A stretch of 64,000 nt of DNA, taken from Cohnella ginsengisoli (GTDB lineage: Bacteria > Bacillota > Bacilli > Paenibacillales > Paenibacillaceae). Made by a program: the position numbers and the translations under genes. Below the pieces are notes generated by a model. That model made no database searches, was not told the origin of the DNA, and saw only the letters and a program-made list of their open reading frames with translations. The DNA is taken from positions 1,922,001 to 1,986,000 of the forward strand of contig NZ_JAPDHZ010000003.1 of assembly GCF_029525555.1 (NCBI RefSeq). The letters are read 5' to 3'. This document shows positions 45,615 to 54,823 of this stretch, piece by piece; within the stretch, counting starts at the first letter, position 1; the number at the start of each line of letters is the position of its first letter.

Positions 45615-46705
45615 TTCGAATCGCCCCTCACGCGGATTTTTCTCCCTTTCCAAGGCACATGTCCGACGATCAGCACGCGATACGACGAGTAAAGCATGAT
45701 GTACAGGAAAAACGCGGTGCTGATCGGATGAAGCGCCGGCAGCCAAAGCCCGAAGCGCCCGGTATGGCGGGAAAAATAATAGATCTGCAGCGTATACAGC
45801 AAATAGCCGGCCGCCCATGCGGGCGCCACGGCCGTATGGAGGACGAATGGCGCGGCCTCGGCGCCAATCAAACCGACCAGCCATAAGGCGATCAGCAGCA
45901 CCGTCGGCTTGGCGAGCTTGCCCGTGCTCTGCACCGCGCCTTTGCCGAAGCCCTCGACTTCGCTGCGAATGCCGCCCGGATACATGCGAAACGTCACCAA
46001 GCCGCGACCGATAAAATTCGTGACCGGCACGCCGGCCTCGGCGAACCGCGCCCCGAGCGTCAAATCGTCCAGGAGCTCGCCTTTGACGCCCTCATGGCCT
46101 TTCGCAAGCTCGTAGTCGGCGCGCGACGTCAGGATGCAGGAGCCGTACAGCCCCTTCTGCGCGTTGGCCCGCTCGAACGGCGACGTAAACGCGAATAGGC
46201 CGAGCAGGTTCGGGACCAGTGCCAGCCGTTCGTACAACTTTTCCGTGTAGTGGTAAGGAACGACGGATACGACGCCGTTCGTGCGAGACCTCGCTTCGAC
46301 CAGCGCGCCGAGCGCGTCGGGCGCGAGCCGCACGTCCGCGTCCAAAAACGCGATCAAGTCTCCCGTCGCCCGCAAATAGCCGTTCCACACCGCCCAGTTC
46401 TTTCCCGTCCAGCCTTCCGGCAGCGGCAAGCCTTCGACGAGCGTCGCACCGAATTCTCTGGCGATCGGGCCTGTCCGGTCCGCGGATCCGTCGTCGACGA
46501 CGATGATCTCATACGGCCGATAACGCTGCGCGCGAAGCGACGAGAGCAGGTGCGGCAGGTTCTCCTCCTCGTTCCTTGCCGGAATGACGACCGACAGTCG
46601 GGATGTCTCAGAAGACCGCGAAGCTGATTGCGGGATCGTATTCCTTCGGAAAAGGACAAAGCCCGCGGCGCACGCCGGAACCATAAACGCCAGCCAGATC
46701 CACAT
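45611..46705 (-). CDS. Membrane glycosyltransferase family 2
   Basis: A 364-residue GT2 enzyme with an N-terminal helix, the nucleotide-sugar domain (SVVIPARNEEENLPHLL; IIVVDDGSADRT; FLDADVRLAPDAL with the DxD), and EGVKGELLDDLTLG before C-terminal membrane helices. The layout resembles CrtQ-type transferases that glycosylate a lipid or carotenoid acid. Its partner is a PlsY-like acyltransferase translated by stop-start overlap. Glycosylation followed by acylation of a lipid is a reasonable but untested idea. Confidence 0.85.
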   Translation of the reverse strand: MWIWLAFMVPACAAGFVLFRRNTIPQSASRSSETSRLSVVIPARNEEENLPHLLSSLRAQRYRPYEIIVVDDGSADRTGPIAREFGATLVEGLPLPEGWTGKNWAVWNGYLRATGDLIAFLDADVRLAPDALGALVEARSRTNGVVSVVPYHYTEKLYERLALVPNLLGLFAFTSPFERANAQKGLYGSCILTSRADYELAKGHEGVKGELLDDLTLGARFAEAGVPVTNFIGRGLVTFRMYPGGIRSEVEGFGKGAVQSTGKLAKPTVLLIALWLVGLIGAEAAPFVLHTAVAPAWAAGYLLYTLQIYYFSRHTGRFGLWLPALHPISTAFFLYIMLYSSYRVLIVGHVPWKGRKIRVRGDSK

Positions 46706-46853
46706 GCCGCTCCCCCCGCCCCTCGCCCGATGATTCGGCCCATGCGCCGTTATCTCATCTTATTAGCTGGCGAGGGAAAAGATGATCGGGATCCGGCCAT
46801 CCGGGAGGTTGAAGCCATAGTCAAGGTCAGCGTGGAATGGAGGCGAGACCGGA

Positions 46854-47394
46854 TCAAGACGGACGCTTTTCTTTTTTGGGAGAAATCGTGTAACTGAAGC
46901 TGATCAAAAAGTCGATGCCCAGCACGACGGACCAGAGCCGGATGACCCGGACGAGCTGCTCCGTGCCGTTCGCATCGTCGACGAGGTAGATCATGCCGGC
47001 CAGGCAGAGACAGCCGATCGCCCAAGCCAGCAGATGCTTGAACCAGCCGAGGCGTTCCTGCCGCGCATGCTCGCGTCCGAATCGCGCCTTGGGCGCCGGC
47101 GCCGCCCCCCCCGGCGAACCGATGGGCGAAGCGTTCGTCCGCCCACCGGACCATCGCGTGGCCGAACGCGATCGAGACGCCGATATACACCGCGGAGAGT
47201 CCGTGCGCGAACGTCGCTTCGGCGCCCTGTCTCAAGTGCGCGACCGTCACCGCGAGCAGGACGATATCGACGACCGGTGTCAGCAGGAGCAGGGCGGAGC
47301 CCGTCTTTTTCCATTTCAAAAGGTAACGGCAAGCAAGCCCCGCCAGAATAAGCACCCAGAACGCGACTTCGCAGCCGATGATGACGCCGAGCAT
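46854..47394 (-). CDS. Conserved integral membrane protein (frameshifted)
   Basis: About 180 residues with five predicted helices (VIIGCEVAFWVLILAGLACRYLL; GSALLLLTPVVDIVLLAVTVAHL; LSAVYIGVSIAFGHAMV; then two after the break). The frame breaks at GGGGGGGG (47105-47112). With one G removed it continues KARFGREHARQERLGWFKHLLAWAIG and ends SPKKEKRPS at 46854. I start at MLGVIIG (47394), with GGAGAGG upstream. It is first in the operon with the glycosyltransferase and PlsY-like genes and has a palindromic operator at its promoter. Function unknown. Confidence 0.72.
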
Positions 47395-47413
47395 TTCAAC
47401 CTCTCCTTTTACC

Positions 47414-47474
47414 ATACAATCGTATTAAATAAGACCAGTATATCAGCTTCTTTTAATAATACAATCGTATTATA
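47414..47474. promoter_or_regulatory. Two TetR operator candidates in divergent promoter
   Basis: ATACAATCGTATTA occurs twice, at 47414-47427 and 47459-47472, 45 bp apart. The second is the core of a longer inverted repeat, ATAATAC-N4-GTATTAT (47457-47474), just before the TetR ATG. The sites would let the repressor cover both its own promoter and that of the membrane-protein operon. Confidence 0.7.
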
Positions 47475-47482
47475 ATAAGGAC

Positions 47483-48079
47483 ATGCCAAAAATCGTCGAC
47501 CATGAGAAACGAAAACAGCATATCGCCGAAGCCGTCTGGCGCCTCGTCCGGCGCGAGGGCATCGACGGCGCATCCGTGCGAAGAGTCGCGGAGGAGGCAG
47601 GCCTGACGCTCGGCGCGCTGCGGCATTACTTCGACGCGCAGCACGATTTGCTCGCCTACGCGATGCGCCTGCTGATCGAGCGGGTCGGCGCGCGAATCGA
47701 AAGGCTTCCGCTCTCGGGAGAGCTGCGAGCGGACATGGAGACGATCGTCGCGCAGCTCGTGCCGCTGGACGAAGAGCGCCTGGCGGAAGCCGAAGTCTGG
47801 CTGGCGTTCGCGGGCAAGGCGGTGTCCGATCCCGCGATCCGCGCGCTCAGCGAAGAGGCTCACAAGGCGCTGTATGAAGGTTTCAAGCGCATGATCGTCG
47901 CCCTGTGCGAGCGGGGACTCGCCCGGCCCGGCATCGATCCGGAGCTCGAGGCCCGCCTGCTGCACGCGCTCGTCGACGGACTCGTCGTCCATCATACGAT
48001 CTACGCCGAGCATCTGGACCCCGCCGGGCTGATGCGAATCGTATCCGCACATCTGGACGGGCTGTTCAAGGCCGAATAG
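47483..48079 (+). CDS. TetR-family transcriptional regulator
   Basis: A 198-residue TetR repressor. The N-terminal DNA-binding domain (residues 7-55) contains IAEAVWRLVRREGIDGASVRRVAEEAGLTLGALRHYF; the C-terminal ligand domain is BetI/TetR_C-like (RLPLSGELRADMETIVAQL; LVDGLVVHH). It is divergent from the membrane protein/GT2/PlsY-like operon, with paired palindromes between them. The RBS AAGG lies very near the ATG, and the operator overlaps it. Confidence 0.9.
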   Translation: MPKIVDHEKRKQHIAEAVWRLVRREGIDGASVRRVAEEAGLTLGALRHYFDAQHDLLAYAMRLLIERVGARIERLPLSGELRADMETIVAQLVPLDEERLAEAEVWLAFAGKAVSDPAIRALSEEAHKALYEGFKRMIVALCERGLARPGIDPELEARLLHALVDGLVVHHTIYAEHLDPAGLMRIVSAHLDGLFKAE

Positions 48080-48134
48080 CGTGACGGAACGGAGCTGAGC
48101 GGCTTACCGCGAACCGCCGCTCTCTTTGGTCTAT

Positions 48135-48412
48135 CGCTACGTCGTCGCCACTCGCTGCTTGCAGCGTCCCGCAGCATCCGCTGCGGAAACCGCTTCGGCT
48201 TCCGGGCGCGAGCGTTCCGAATGCTCGACGATCCCCTCCGCCGCGCGCTTGCCGACGACGATGCGAAGCGGTATGCCGAATAGACCCGCATCCTTGAGCT
48301 TGACGCCCATGCGCTCGTCCCGGTCGTCGAGCAGGGGATCGACGCCGCTTGCTTGCAGCGTCCGGTATAGTTCTTCCGCGAGCGATCTCTGCGTCTCGGC
48401 GAGGTTCGACCT
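48135..48412 (-). pseudogene. Prolyl-tRNA synthetase C-terminal remnant
   Basis: Reading the minus strand gives LAEELYRTLQASGVDPLLDD, RDERMGVKLKDAGLFGIPLR and IVVGKRAAEGIVEHSERSRP, then a stop at 48135. These are the anticodon-binding domain segments of bacterial ProRS (ALAEELY; LLDDRDER-GVKFKDADLIGIPLR; VGKR-AEGIVE). The catalytic and editing domains are absent: the fragment begins where serS ends. It has no start codon of its own. It is a leftover of a second proS copy or of a recombination event next to serS. Confidence 0.8.
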
Positions 48413-49812
48413 TAACCCCCGCCCCGCGCCTCGGCATGCTCCGTCCGAATTTCCGCCGCGCCGCCCATGTAGGGCCGCAGCGCCAACGGCACGTAGACCG
48501 AGCCATCCTCCCGCTGGTGGTTCTCCAGCAGCGGGATCAGGATGCGCGGCGTGGCGACCGCCGTATTGTTAAGGGTGTGCGCGTAGCGCAGCGTCCCGTC
48601 CGCGTCGCGGTAGCGAATCCCCGCCCGTCGCGCCTGAAAGTCCAGCACGTTCGACGACGAGTGCGTCTCCCCGTAAGCGCCGCGGCTCGGCATCCACGTC
48701 TCGATGTCGTACTGCTTGTGCGTCTTCTGCGACATGTCGCCGATGCAGACCGCCACGACGCGGTACGGCAGCTCGAGCAGCCGCAATATTTCCTCGGCGT
48801 TGGCCGTGATCTCCGCCAGCATCGCGTCCGACTCCGCGGCTTCGCCGCGACATACCACGACCTGCTCGACCTTGGCGAACTGATGCACCCGATACAGCCC
48901 GTGTACGTCTCGCCCTGCCGAGCCGACCTCGCTTCGAAAGCATGGCGTCGCTGCCGCAAGGCGGATCGGTTCCTCCAGGTTCACCGTCTCGCCCGCGTAA
49001 TACGATACCAGGCCGACCTCCGACGTACCGATCAGATACTTGTCGCCTTCGGCAAGCGCGTAGGTCTGGTCCTTTCCCGCCGGGAAAAAGCCGGTATTTT
49101 CGAACGCCTCGCCGCGCATCACGGCCGGCAGCTCGAGCGGCGTGAAGCCCCGCCGCTCCATCACGTCCATCGCCAGCTGCTGCACCGCCCGATGCAGGCG
49201 GCTGCCGATGCCCTTCAGCACGTAGCTCCGCGTGCCTCCGAGCTTCACCCCGCGCCCCAGATCGAGCAGGCCGAGCCGCTCGCCAAGCCGAACATGATCC
49301 AGCGGTTCGAACGCGAACGCGGGAATCTCTCCGACCCGGCGCAGCTCGACATTGTCCGCGTCCGATCGCCCGTCCGGCGTGTCCGCCGATACCGGATTCG
49401 GCACGAGCTCGAGCAGCGATCGCCACGCGGCCGAGACTTCCGTTAACCGCGCCTCGAGCGCCTCGAGCTTCGCGTTTGCCTCCCGCACCTTTCCTTTTGC
49501 TTCGCCGACCAGCGCTTCGTATGCGGCGGCGCCCGAGGCTTCGCCAGGCAACGCCGCATTGCCGAGTCTCGCGCCCCGTTCCCCGGCGTTTCTAACGTTA
49601 GCCCCGCTCGGCGCCCGCTGCGACTTGACGAGCGCGGCGATTGCCTCGCTCTGCCTGTTGCGCTCGGCCCGCAGCCCCTCGACCTCCTGCAGCAGCGACC
49701 TGCGCGACGCGTCCAGCTTCAGCAGCTCGCGAATCGACACCGCGATTCCTTTGCGGTCCGCCGTATGCTGCAGCAGCTCCGCATGTTCGCGAATATAGGT
49801 CATATCCAGCAT
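48412..49812 (-). CDS. serS: Seryl-tRNA synthetase
   Basis: A 466-residue class II synthetase. The N-terminal coiled-coil arm has an unusual insert of about 35 residues (AGERGARLGNAALPGEASGA region), so it is longer than the usual 420-430. Class II motif 2 is PCFRSEVGSAGRDVHGLYRVHQF and motif 3 is THSSSNVLDFQARR-like (ETHSSSNVLDF); TSEVGLVSYYAGE and ENHQREDGSVYVP are typical. It charges tRNA-Ser and lies 18 bp after serC. Both are under a T-box leader. Whether the chromosome has another serS is unknown. Confidence 0.93.
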   Translation of the reverse strand: MLDMTYIREHAELLQHTADRKGIAVSIRELLKLDASRRSLLQEVEGLRAERNRQSEAIAALVKSQRAPSGANVRNAGERGARLGNAALPGEASGAAAYEALVGEAKGKVREANAKLEALEARLTEVSAAWRSLLELVPNPVSADTPDGRSDADNVELRRVGEIPAFAFEPLDHVRLGERLGLLDLGRGVKLGGTRSYVLKGIGSRLHRAVQQLAMDVMERRGFTPLELPAVMRGEAFENTGFFPAGKDQTYALAEGDKYLIGTSEVGLVSYYAGETVNLEEPIRLAAATPCFRSEVGSAGRDVHGLYRVHQFAKVEQVVVCRGEAAESDAMLAEITANAEEILRLLELPYRVVAVCIGDMSQKTHKQYDIETWMPSRGAYGETHSSSNVLDFQARRAGIRYRDADGTLRYAHTLNNTAVATPRILIPLLENHQREDGSVYVPLALRPYMGGAAEIRTEHAEARGGG

Positions 49813-49830
49813 GCTTGCCAGCCTCCTTCC

Positions 49831-50931
49831 CTAGCCCCGCCGCTTGCGGAAGTCGTTCATGAATCCGGCTAACGCCCGGCAAGCCTCCACGGGCACGCCG
49901 TTGTAGATCGAGGCCCGGATCCCGCCGACGCTCCGATGACCCGCAAGACCCGCAAAGCCGGCAGCCTGCGCCTCCTGCACGAACGCCTTCTCGAGCGCTT
50001 CATCCGGCAAACGCCACGTCGCGTTCATCGCCGAACGGTCCGGCTTCTCCACGATGCCGCGGTAAAATCCGCCGCTCCCGTCGATCGCCTCGTAGAGCAT
50101 CGCTGCCTTCTCCGCGCTCCGCGTCTCCATCGCGGCGACGCCCCCTTCCCGGGCCGTCCAAGCCAGCATCAGCTTCATCATGTAGATGCTGTGCACCGGC
50201 GGCGTGTTGTACAGGGAATTGTTGCTCGCGTAGGTTGCATATCGGAAAATCGCAGGTACCTTGGCATTCGCCGCCGCCGCCAGCAGGTCCTCGCGGATCA
50301 CGACGGCCGTGACGCCCGCCGGTCCCAGGTTTTTCTGTGCGCCCGCATAGAACATAGCGAATCTCTTCCAGTCGATCTGCCGGCTCAATATGTCGCTCGT
50401 CATGTCGCCGATCAGCGGAATGCCGCCCGTGTCCGGAAATGTCTTGAACTGCGAACCTTCGATCGTATTGTTCGTCGTCACATGGGCGTAAGCGGTATCT
50501 CCCTCAGTCAGACTCGCCAATGCCGCTTCCACGTCCGGCAGTTTCGCCCACCCGGTCGCCTTGCCGCTCGCCAGCACCTCCGCGGCTCCGACCGTCAGCG
50601 CCTCCTCGTACGCCTTTTCCGAGAAGCTTCCCGACAGCACGTAACGCCCGACCTTGCCCGCCGTCAACAGGTTCATCGCCAGCAAAGCGAACTGCGCGCT
50701 CGCCCCGCCCGACATGAACAGCACGCGGTAGCCCGCATCCCGCAGGCCGATCAGCTCAAGCAGCTGCCGCTCCGTCTCCGCGATCATGCCTTCCACCGGC
50801 TTGCTGCGATGCGACATTTCCAGGAGCGACATCCCCTGCCCACCATAATCCACGAAGCTGTCCCGTCCCTGCTCCAGCACCTCGAGCGGCAGCGCCGCCG
50901 GTCCCGGATTGAAGTTGTACGTCCGATCCAT
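49831..50931 (-). CDS. serC: Phosphoserine aminotransferase
   Basis: SerC converts 3-phosphohydroxypyruvate and glutamate to phosphoserine with PLP. At 366 residues it is full length. Landmarks are YNFNPGPAALPLEVLEQ, the PLP Lys in YAGAQKNLGPAGVT, HVTTNNTIEGSQF and NTPPVHSIYM. The start at 50931 (MDRTYNF) has GAGG nine bases upstream; the frame continues upstream only across the T-box leader. It is the first gene of the serC-serS operon, so serine synthesis and tRNA-Ser charging respond together to uncharged tRNA. Confidence 0.95.
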   Translation of the reverse strand: MDRTYNFNPGPAALPLEVLEQGRDSFVDYGGQGMSLLEMSHRSKPVEGMIAETERQLLELIGLRDAGYRVLFMSGGASAQFALLAMNLLTAGKVGRYVLSGSFSEKAYEEALTVGAAEVLASGKATGWAKLPDVEAALASLTEGDTAYAHVTTNNTIEGSQFKTFPDTGGIPLIGDMTSDILSRQIDWKRFAMFYAGAQKNLGPAGVTAVVIREDLLAAAANAKVPAIFRYATYASNNSLYNTPPVHSIYMMKLMLAWTAREGGVAAMETRSAEKAAMLYEAIDGSGGFYRGIVEKPDRSAMNATWRLPDEALEKAFVQEAQAAGFAGLAGHRSVGGIRASIYNGVPVEACRALAGFMNDFRKRRG

Positions 50932-50969
50932 TTTCCTTCGCCTCTTTCTCCAAGATAGTCGGTTGAAAA

Positions 50970-51206
50970 CGCAAAGACGCCCCTCGTCCGAATTGGGACG
51001 AGGAGCGTCAGCTCGCGGTGCCACCCAACTTGATGAACCGGCGCGCGGGGCGCGGCTCATCCTCTTGGTTCCGCGGTAACGGGCGGGGCCGGTAAACTTA
51101 GGATGCGGCCGCATCTCGCGATAACGGGCCGCTCTTGACGGGAACGCCTCCGAGTTGGATGCTCTTCACGGGCATGATTCCGATCTGCGATTGTTTGCTC
51201 ATTTTA
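50970..51206 (-). ncRNA. T-box leader of serC-serS
   Basis: The minus strand contains the T-box motif GGGTGGCACCGCGAG (51012-51026), followed by an intrinsic terminator GACGCTCCTCGTCC/GGACGAGGGGCGTC (50976-51009) and a T-rich tract. The stem I region lies upstream to about 51200. The regulated genes point to tRNA-Ser as the ligand; I did not assign the specifier codon. Confidence 0.92.
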
Positions 51207-51230
51207 ACGGAGGTCCTGCGGGATTGTCAA
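51201..51230 (-). promoter_or_regulatory. Promoter of T-box-serC-serS transcript
   Basis: On the minus strand TTGACA (51225-51230) and TAAAAT (51201-51206) with an 18-bp spacer. The -35 box touches the end of the DUF4917 gene. Confidence 0.75.
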
Positions 51231-52240
51231 CAGGCTGATCCATCGCCCGCCTCTCCGAACGAAGCCGAATCGAAAAACACCAGCTCGCGGTCGCTTCCGA
51301 ACTTGCCTGCATACCTCGCCTGCTCGAGCATGATCGCTTCGGGGCTCATTCCCGGCGTATAGATGCCGATCGCGATGCGGCTTAGCGCCGACTCGCGGAC
51401 GGCCTGGACGATATGCTCGTCCCCGTCGAACGACAAGCCGAACACCGTAAGCCCGCCGGTCAAGCGCTTCAGGCTGTCATAGCAGAACGAGAGGTACTCG
51501 TTTTCCAAAATGCGCGACATTTTGTGCCGGCTCAGTCCTTCGGACACGAACAGCGGCACCGCGTCCCCGCTTCGGTACAGCTGGTCCAGCGTGCGCGGCA
51601 GCGTCAGCTGGCGGCTCTCGGCCACGATCTTGCGCGTGCGCTTGTCCTCCGTGTACAGGTGCAGCGCGCCGTGCAGGAAATGAAGCGGGATGCGCTCCGC
51701 GTACTTCTCCGGCACCAAGGGCGAGAAAATGCAGTCGAAAAAGTAATCCTTGAAGGAGGATGGCGAAGTCATGATGGCCCAATACGGAATCAGGTCGTAA
51801 GAGGTGGTGAAAATCGCTTTGAACCGGGCAAGCTGCACGCCCAGCTCGGCGAGCCTTCCGTGTCTGCGGCCTTCCGCGGGCTGCGCGTCTGCCGGGGTGT
51901 CGATATCGGTCTTCTCGGGATGCACCTGCTGCACGACACGGACGAGCGCATGGCGGATGTCCGCGTACAGGCCCGGCAGTCTGCCGCTGTCATTCCCGAC
52001 GAGCCCGTTCAGGCTGATCGCCTGGTTGATCTCCCGCAGCGCCAGCTCGAAATTGGTCGTGCCGAGCGCCCGGAAGATCGCGGACACCGTCTCCTCCATA
52101 AACGGCGTCGCGGCCTGAAAGAGCGAGCCGTAGCTGAACCGCGGCGAATAGGAGATCGACAGCCCGTTGCCCGACAGCAGTGCGTCTGAATGCGCTTCCT
52201 GAATATCCCGATAAGCATACATCTCGTAGCGAAAAGACAT
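51227..52240 (-). CDS. DUF4917/SIR2-like domain protein
   Basis: A 337-residue soluble protein. ARFKAIFTTSYDLIPYWAIM resembles the FTTNYD motif of SIR2-like and DUF4917 proteins, and LHFLHGALHLY recalls the later HxHG-type block of that fold. A third block, VFGLSFDGDEHIVQAV, matches the GYSFxDxH pattern near the end of such domains. Some SIR2-like proteins act in phage defence by cleaving NAD; this family's activity is not known to me. Start at 52240 (MSFRYEMY) follows GGGAGG; upstream extension to 52336 is unlikely. Confidence 0.7.
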   Translation of the reverse strand: MSFRYEMYAYRDIQEAHSDALLSGNGLSISYSPRFSYGSLFQAATPFMEETVSAIFRALGTTNFELALREINQAISLNGLVGNDSGRLPGLYADIRHALVRVVQQVHPEKTDIDTPADAQPAEGRRHGRLAELGVQLARFKAIFTTSYDLIPYWAIMTSPSSFKDYFFDCIFSPLVPEKYAERIPLHFLHGALHLYTEDKRTRKIVAESRQLTLPRTLDQLYRSGDAVPLFVSEGLSRHKMSRILENEYLSFCYDSLKRLTGGLTVFGLSFDGDEHIVQAVRESALSRIAIGIYTPGMSPEAIMLEQARYAGKFGSDRELVFFDSASFGEAGDGSAC

Positions 52241-52343
52241 ATGGCGCCTCCCCCCCGGCATCCTCCGAATCTCGTTTCCCGGCGGCGCCGGGCTTTGATT
52301 CGAGTATACCAGACAGGGAGGCGCCATGCTTTTCAAAGCCCTT

Positions 52344-52956
52344 TCACTCCGGCCGATCCAGCGAAAACGCTTCGCCCAGCTTCGCGTAGGCGTTGCCGGC
52401 GAGCCGGCTCACCGGCTGCAGCAGCTGCGCGTCGATCCTGCCGCCGCTCAGCAGCTCGTCAGCGACATGGAAGCGGACCACGCGCCCGATCAGCAGGTCG
52501 CACGCCGGCGCGTCGGCCGTTCCGCCCAGCGGATAGGCGTGCTCGAGCACGCATTCCATGCGTATCTTCGCCTCGGCGAGCCCCGGCACGGGCACGGCGC
52601 TGCTCGGCACGGCCGTGAAGCCCGCAAAGCCGAGCTCGCTCTCCTCCGGCGGCAGATTTGCCGCCGCGAGATTCGCCGCGCCTACGTTCGACTCGTCGGT
52701 GACGTGGACGACGAAGCTGCCGGTCGCCACGGCGTTGCGCGCGGTGTCCTTTTTGGGCCCCGCCCTTGCGCTGGACCGAGATCGACACCATCGGCGGATT
52801 GGCGGTCACGATATTGAAGTAGCTGAACGGCGCCGCGTTGACCACCCCGTCCGCCGACAGCGTCGTCATCAGCGCGATCGGGCGCGGCACGATGCTGCCG
52901 ATCATGAGTTTGTAGTTGTCCCGTTCGGTCTGTTCGGATGGATCGATCGCGATCAT
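52344..52956 (-). CDS. Flavin reductase-like (FMN-binding split barrel) protein (frameshifted)
   Basis: About 203 residues of the DIM6/NTAB flavin-reductase family. IGSIVPRPIALMTTLSADGVVNAAPFSYFNIVTANPPMVSISV is the FMN-binding half, and KDTARNAVATGSFVVHVTDE the following block. The frame breaks in the GGGGCCC region near 52755-52761. Removing one G (or one neighbouring base) joins SVQRKGG to PKKDTARNA. It would bind FMN and perhaps act as a reductase or a flavin storage protein. It follows a VOC dioxygenase gene by 58 bp. Confidence 0.83.
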
Positions 52957-53013
52957 GCTTGCTCTCTCCCTTCGCCGCGGCCGTCATGCGCGGCCTGCGC
53001 GGCATCCCTGAAA

Positions 53014-53963
53014 TTAAGCCCGGTCGGCGTCCAGCACGCGAACCTCGATCGGCGGCAGCACGGCTTCAAGCTCGGCGCGTCTCGGTTCGAACCATTCGGG
53101 CAGCATCAGCCGCTCGCCGAGCGCCTCGGTCGGCTCGTCGCGGGCGAAGCCGGGCGGGTCCGTCGCGATCTCGAATAGATGCCCCCGCTCTCGCGGAAGT
53201 AGATGGCATTGAAGTACTGCCGGTCGGTAAACGGCGTCGGCTGGAAGCCGTGCACGAGCGTCCGCTCGCGCCAAACGCGGTGATCCTCGTCGTTCTTCGC
53301 GCGCCATGCGATATGGTGTACCGTGCCGGAGCCGCCATGACCGCCCGGGGCGGCATCCTCCCGCACCTCGACGATATTGCCCAGCTCGCCGTACGCGCGG
53401 AACCGGACGAGGCCGCCTTCCGAGCCGACCTTCTCGAGTCCGAGCAGCCCCTCCAGCGTCTCCATCGTCTTGTCCGGCGCGAGGCTGAAGAGCACGGCGC
53501 CGCCAAGGCCCTTGATCGCCTTATCCGCCGGCACGCCGCCGAACGACCACTTGCTTGGCTCGCCCTGCTCGCGCTCGACCAGCTCAAGCTGCAGCCCGTC
53601 GCGGTCGCGGAATCGCAGGAAGGTCTCTCCGAACCGCGTCGTCCGCTCGAAGGCGATCCCCAGCTTCGTCAGACGTCCCTCCCAGAAGGGGAGCGCGCCG
53701 ACCGGCACCGCGAACGTCGACCAGCCCACCTGCCCGCCGCCGATCAGTCCCTTGCGGCCGTGCCCGAACGGGAAAAACGTAATCGCCGTACCGGGGCTTC
53801 CGCTTTCATTGCCGAAGTAGAGGTGGTAGACCTCCGGTCCGTCGAAGTTGACCGTCTTCTTCACGAGCCTCAGCCCCAGTACGCCCGCGTAAAAATCCAC
53901 GTTTTCCTGCGCGTTGCGAACGAATGCCGTAATGTGGTGAATGCCGGACGTCTTCTGGGTCAT
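53014..53963 (-). CDS. VOC-family ring-cleaving dioxygenase (frameshifted)
   Basis: About 316 residues with two vicinal-oxygen-chelate modules. The first starts SGIHHITAFVRNAQENVDFYAGVLGLRLVKKTVNFD; the second has GTVHHIAWRAKNDEDHRVWRE. Metal-site residues are His in IHHIT, His in VHHIAW and Glu in HLFEIATDPPGF. This is the MhqO/MhqA-type family linked to quinone or catechol response. The frame is broken at GGGGG (53182-53186), where one G appears missing: adding it gives RESGGHLFEIATDPP. The flavin reductase downstream suits such redox stress. Confidence 0.85.
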
Positions 53964-54087
53964 CGATATCGTCTCCTTCGCCTGTTGGCGATTCGCTTTA
54001 TCTTTAAATTGTTTATCTTTAATTTAAGATAAATATACAGCAACATCCCCGCTAATGCAAGCGGGGGATTTCGGCGCATGCCGATAT

Positions 54088-54796
54088 TTAAATCGCGTCC
54101 AGACCGGGATGCCCGACGAACGGGAGGTCGTCCCGACGCTCCGCCCCCCTGTTCCGTCTCGTCCACGATGCCGAGCTGGCGCGCTTTGATGACGGCCTCG
54201 ACCCTCGATTTGACCTTCAGCTTGTGAAAAAGATCCGTCAGCGCGTACTCGAGCGACCGCTGGCTGATCAACAGCGCTTGGGCGATTTCTTTGTTGCTCT
54301 TGCCCCGGGCGATCTCCGTCAGAATCTGCCGATCCCGCTCGGACACGGCCATGCACGCTTGATCGGCGCGCGGCTCGGGACGCGGCTCGCTCGGACGTCT
54401 GAGCTGCTTGAGCAACTCCAGCGGCAGGACGGCTTCTCCGCGCGCCGCGCACCGGACCGCCGTCACCAGCTGCTCCCTGTTCACCGTCTTGGGCAGAAAA
54501 CCGGAGAGTCCCGACTCCACCATCAGGTTAAAGTGATTTTTGAAGTCAAAGCCCGTATAAATAAGAATCGTCGCGTCCGGCCGGATGCCGAGCATGCGCT
54601 TCGACAGCTCGAGTCCGTTCATATCGGGCATCTGCAGATCGACGAGGATCACGTCGAACCGCAGCCGCTCCGTCAGCTCGATCGCCGCCGCGGCCGTATT
54701 CGCGAAGCGCACCCGGATGTCGCCCTCCTGCTCGAGCAGCAGCTTCGTTCCTTCCATGACCGAGGGATGGTCGTCTACCGTCAAAACTTCTATCAT
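54088..54796 (-). CDS. NarL/FixJ-type response regulator (frameshifted C-terminus)
   Basis: About 235 residues. The receiver domain has VDDHPS, phospho-Asp in DVILVDLQMPDMNGL and FLPKTVNREQL. The LuxR-type helix-turn-helix is ERDRQILTEIARGKSNKEIAQALLISQRSLEYAL. The frame breaks at GGGGGG (54144-54149); with one G removed the protein ends ERRDDLPFVGHPGLDAI at 54088, otherwise it would run into the VOC gene. It lies 27 bp after the PAS kinase and should be its partner. Confidence 0.87.
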
Positions 54797-54823
54797 GTGA
54801 ATGCCCTCCCGTCGCAGCCCGGT

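Noticed and set aside
42069..46705. Carotenoid biosynthesis cluster (CrtC-like, GT2, acyltransferase)
   Set aside because: No phytoene/squalene synthase or desaturase gene is present and the CrtC-like and GT2 genes are in separate units. I keep only the lipid glycosylation idea as a low-level possibility.
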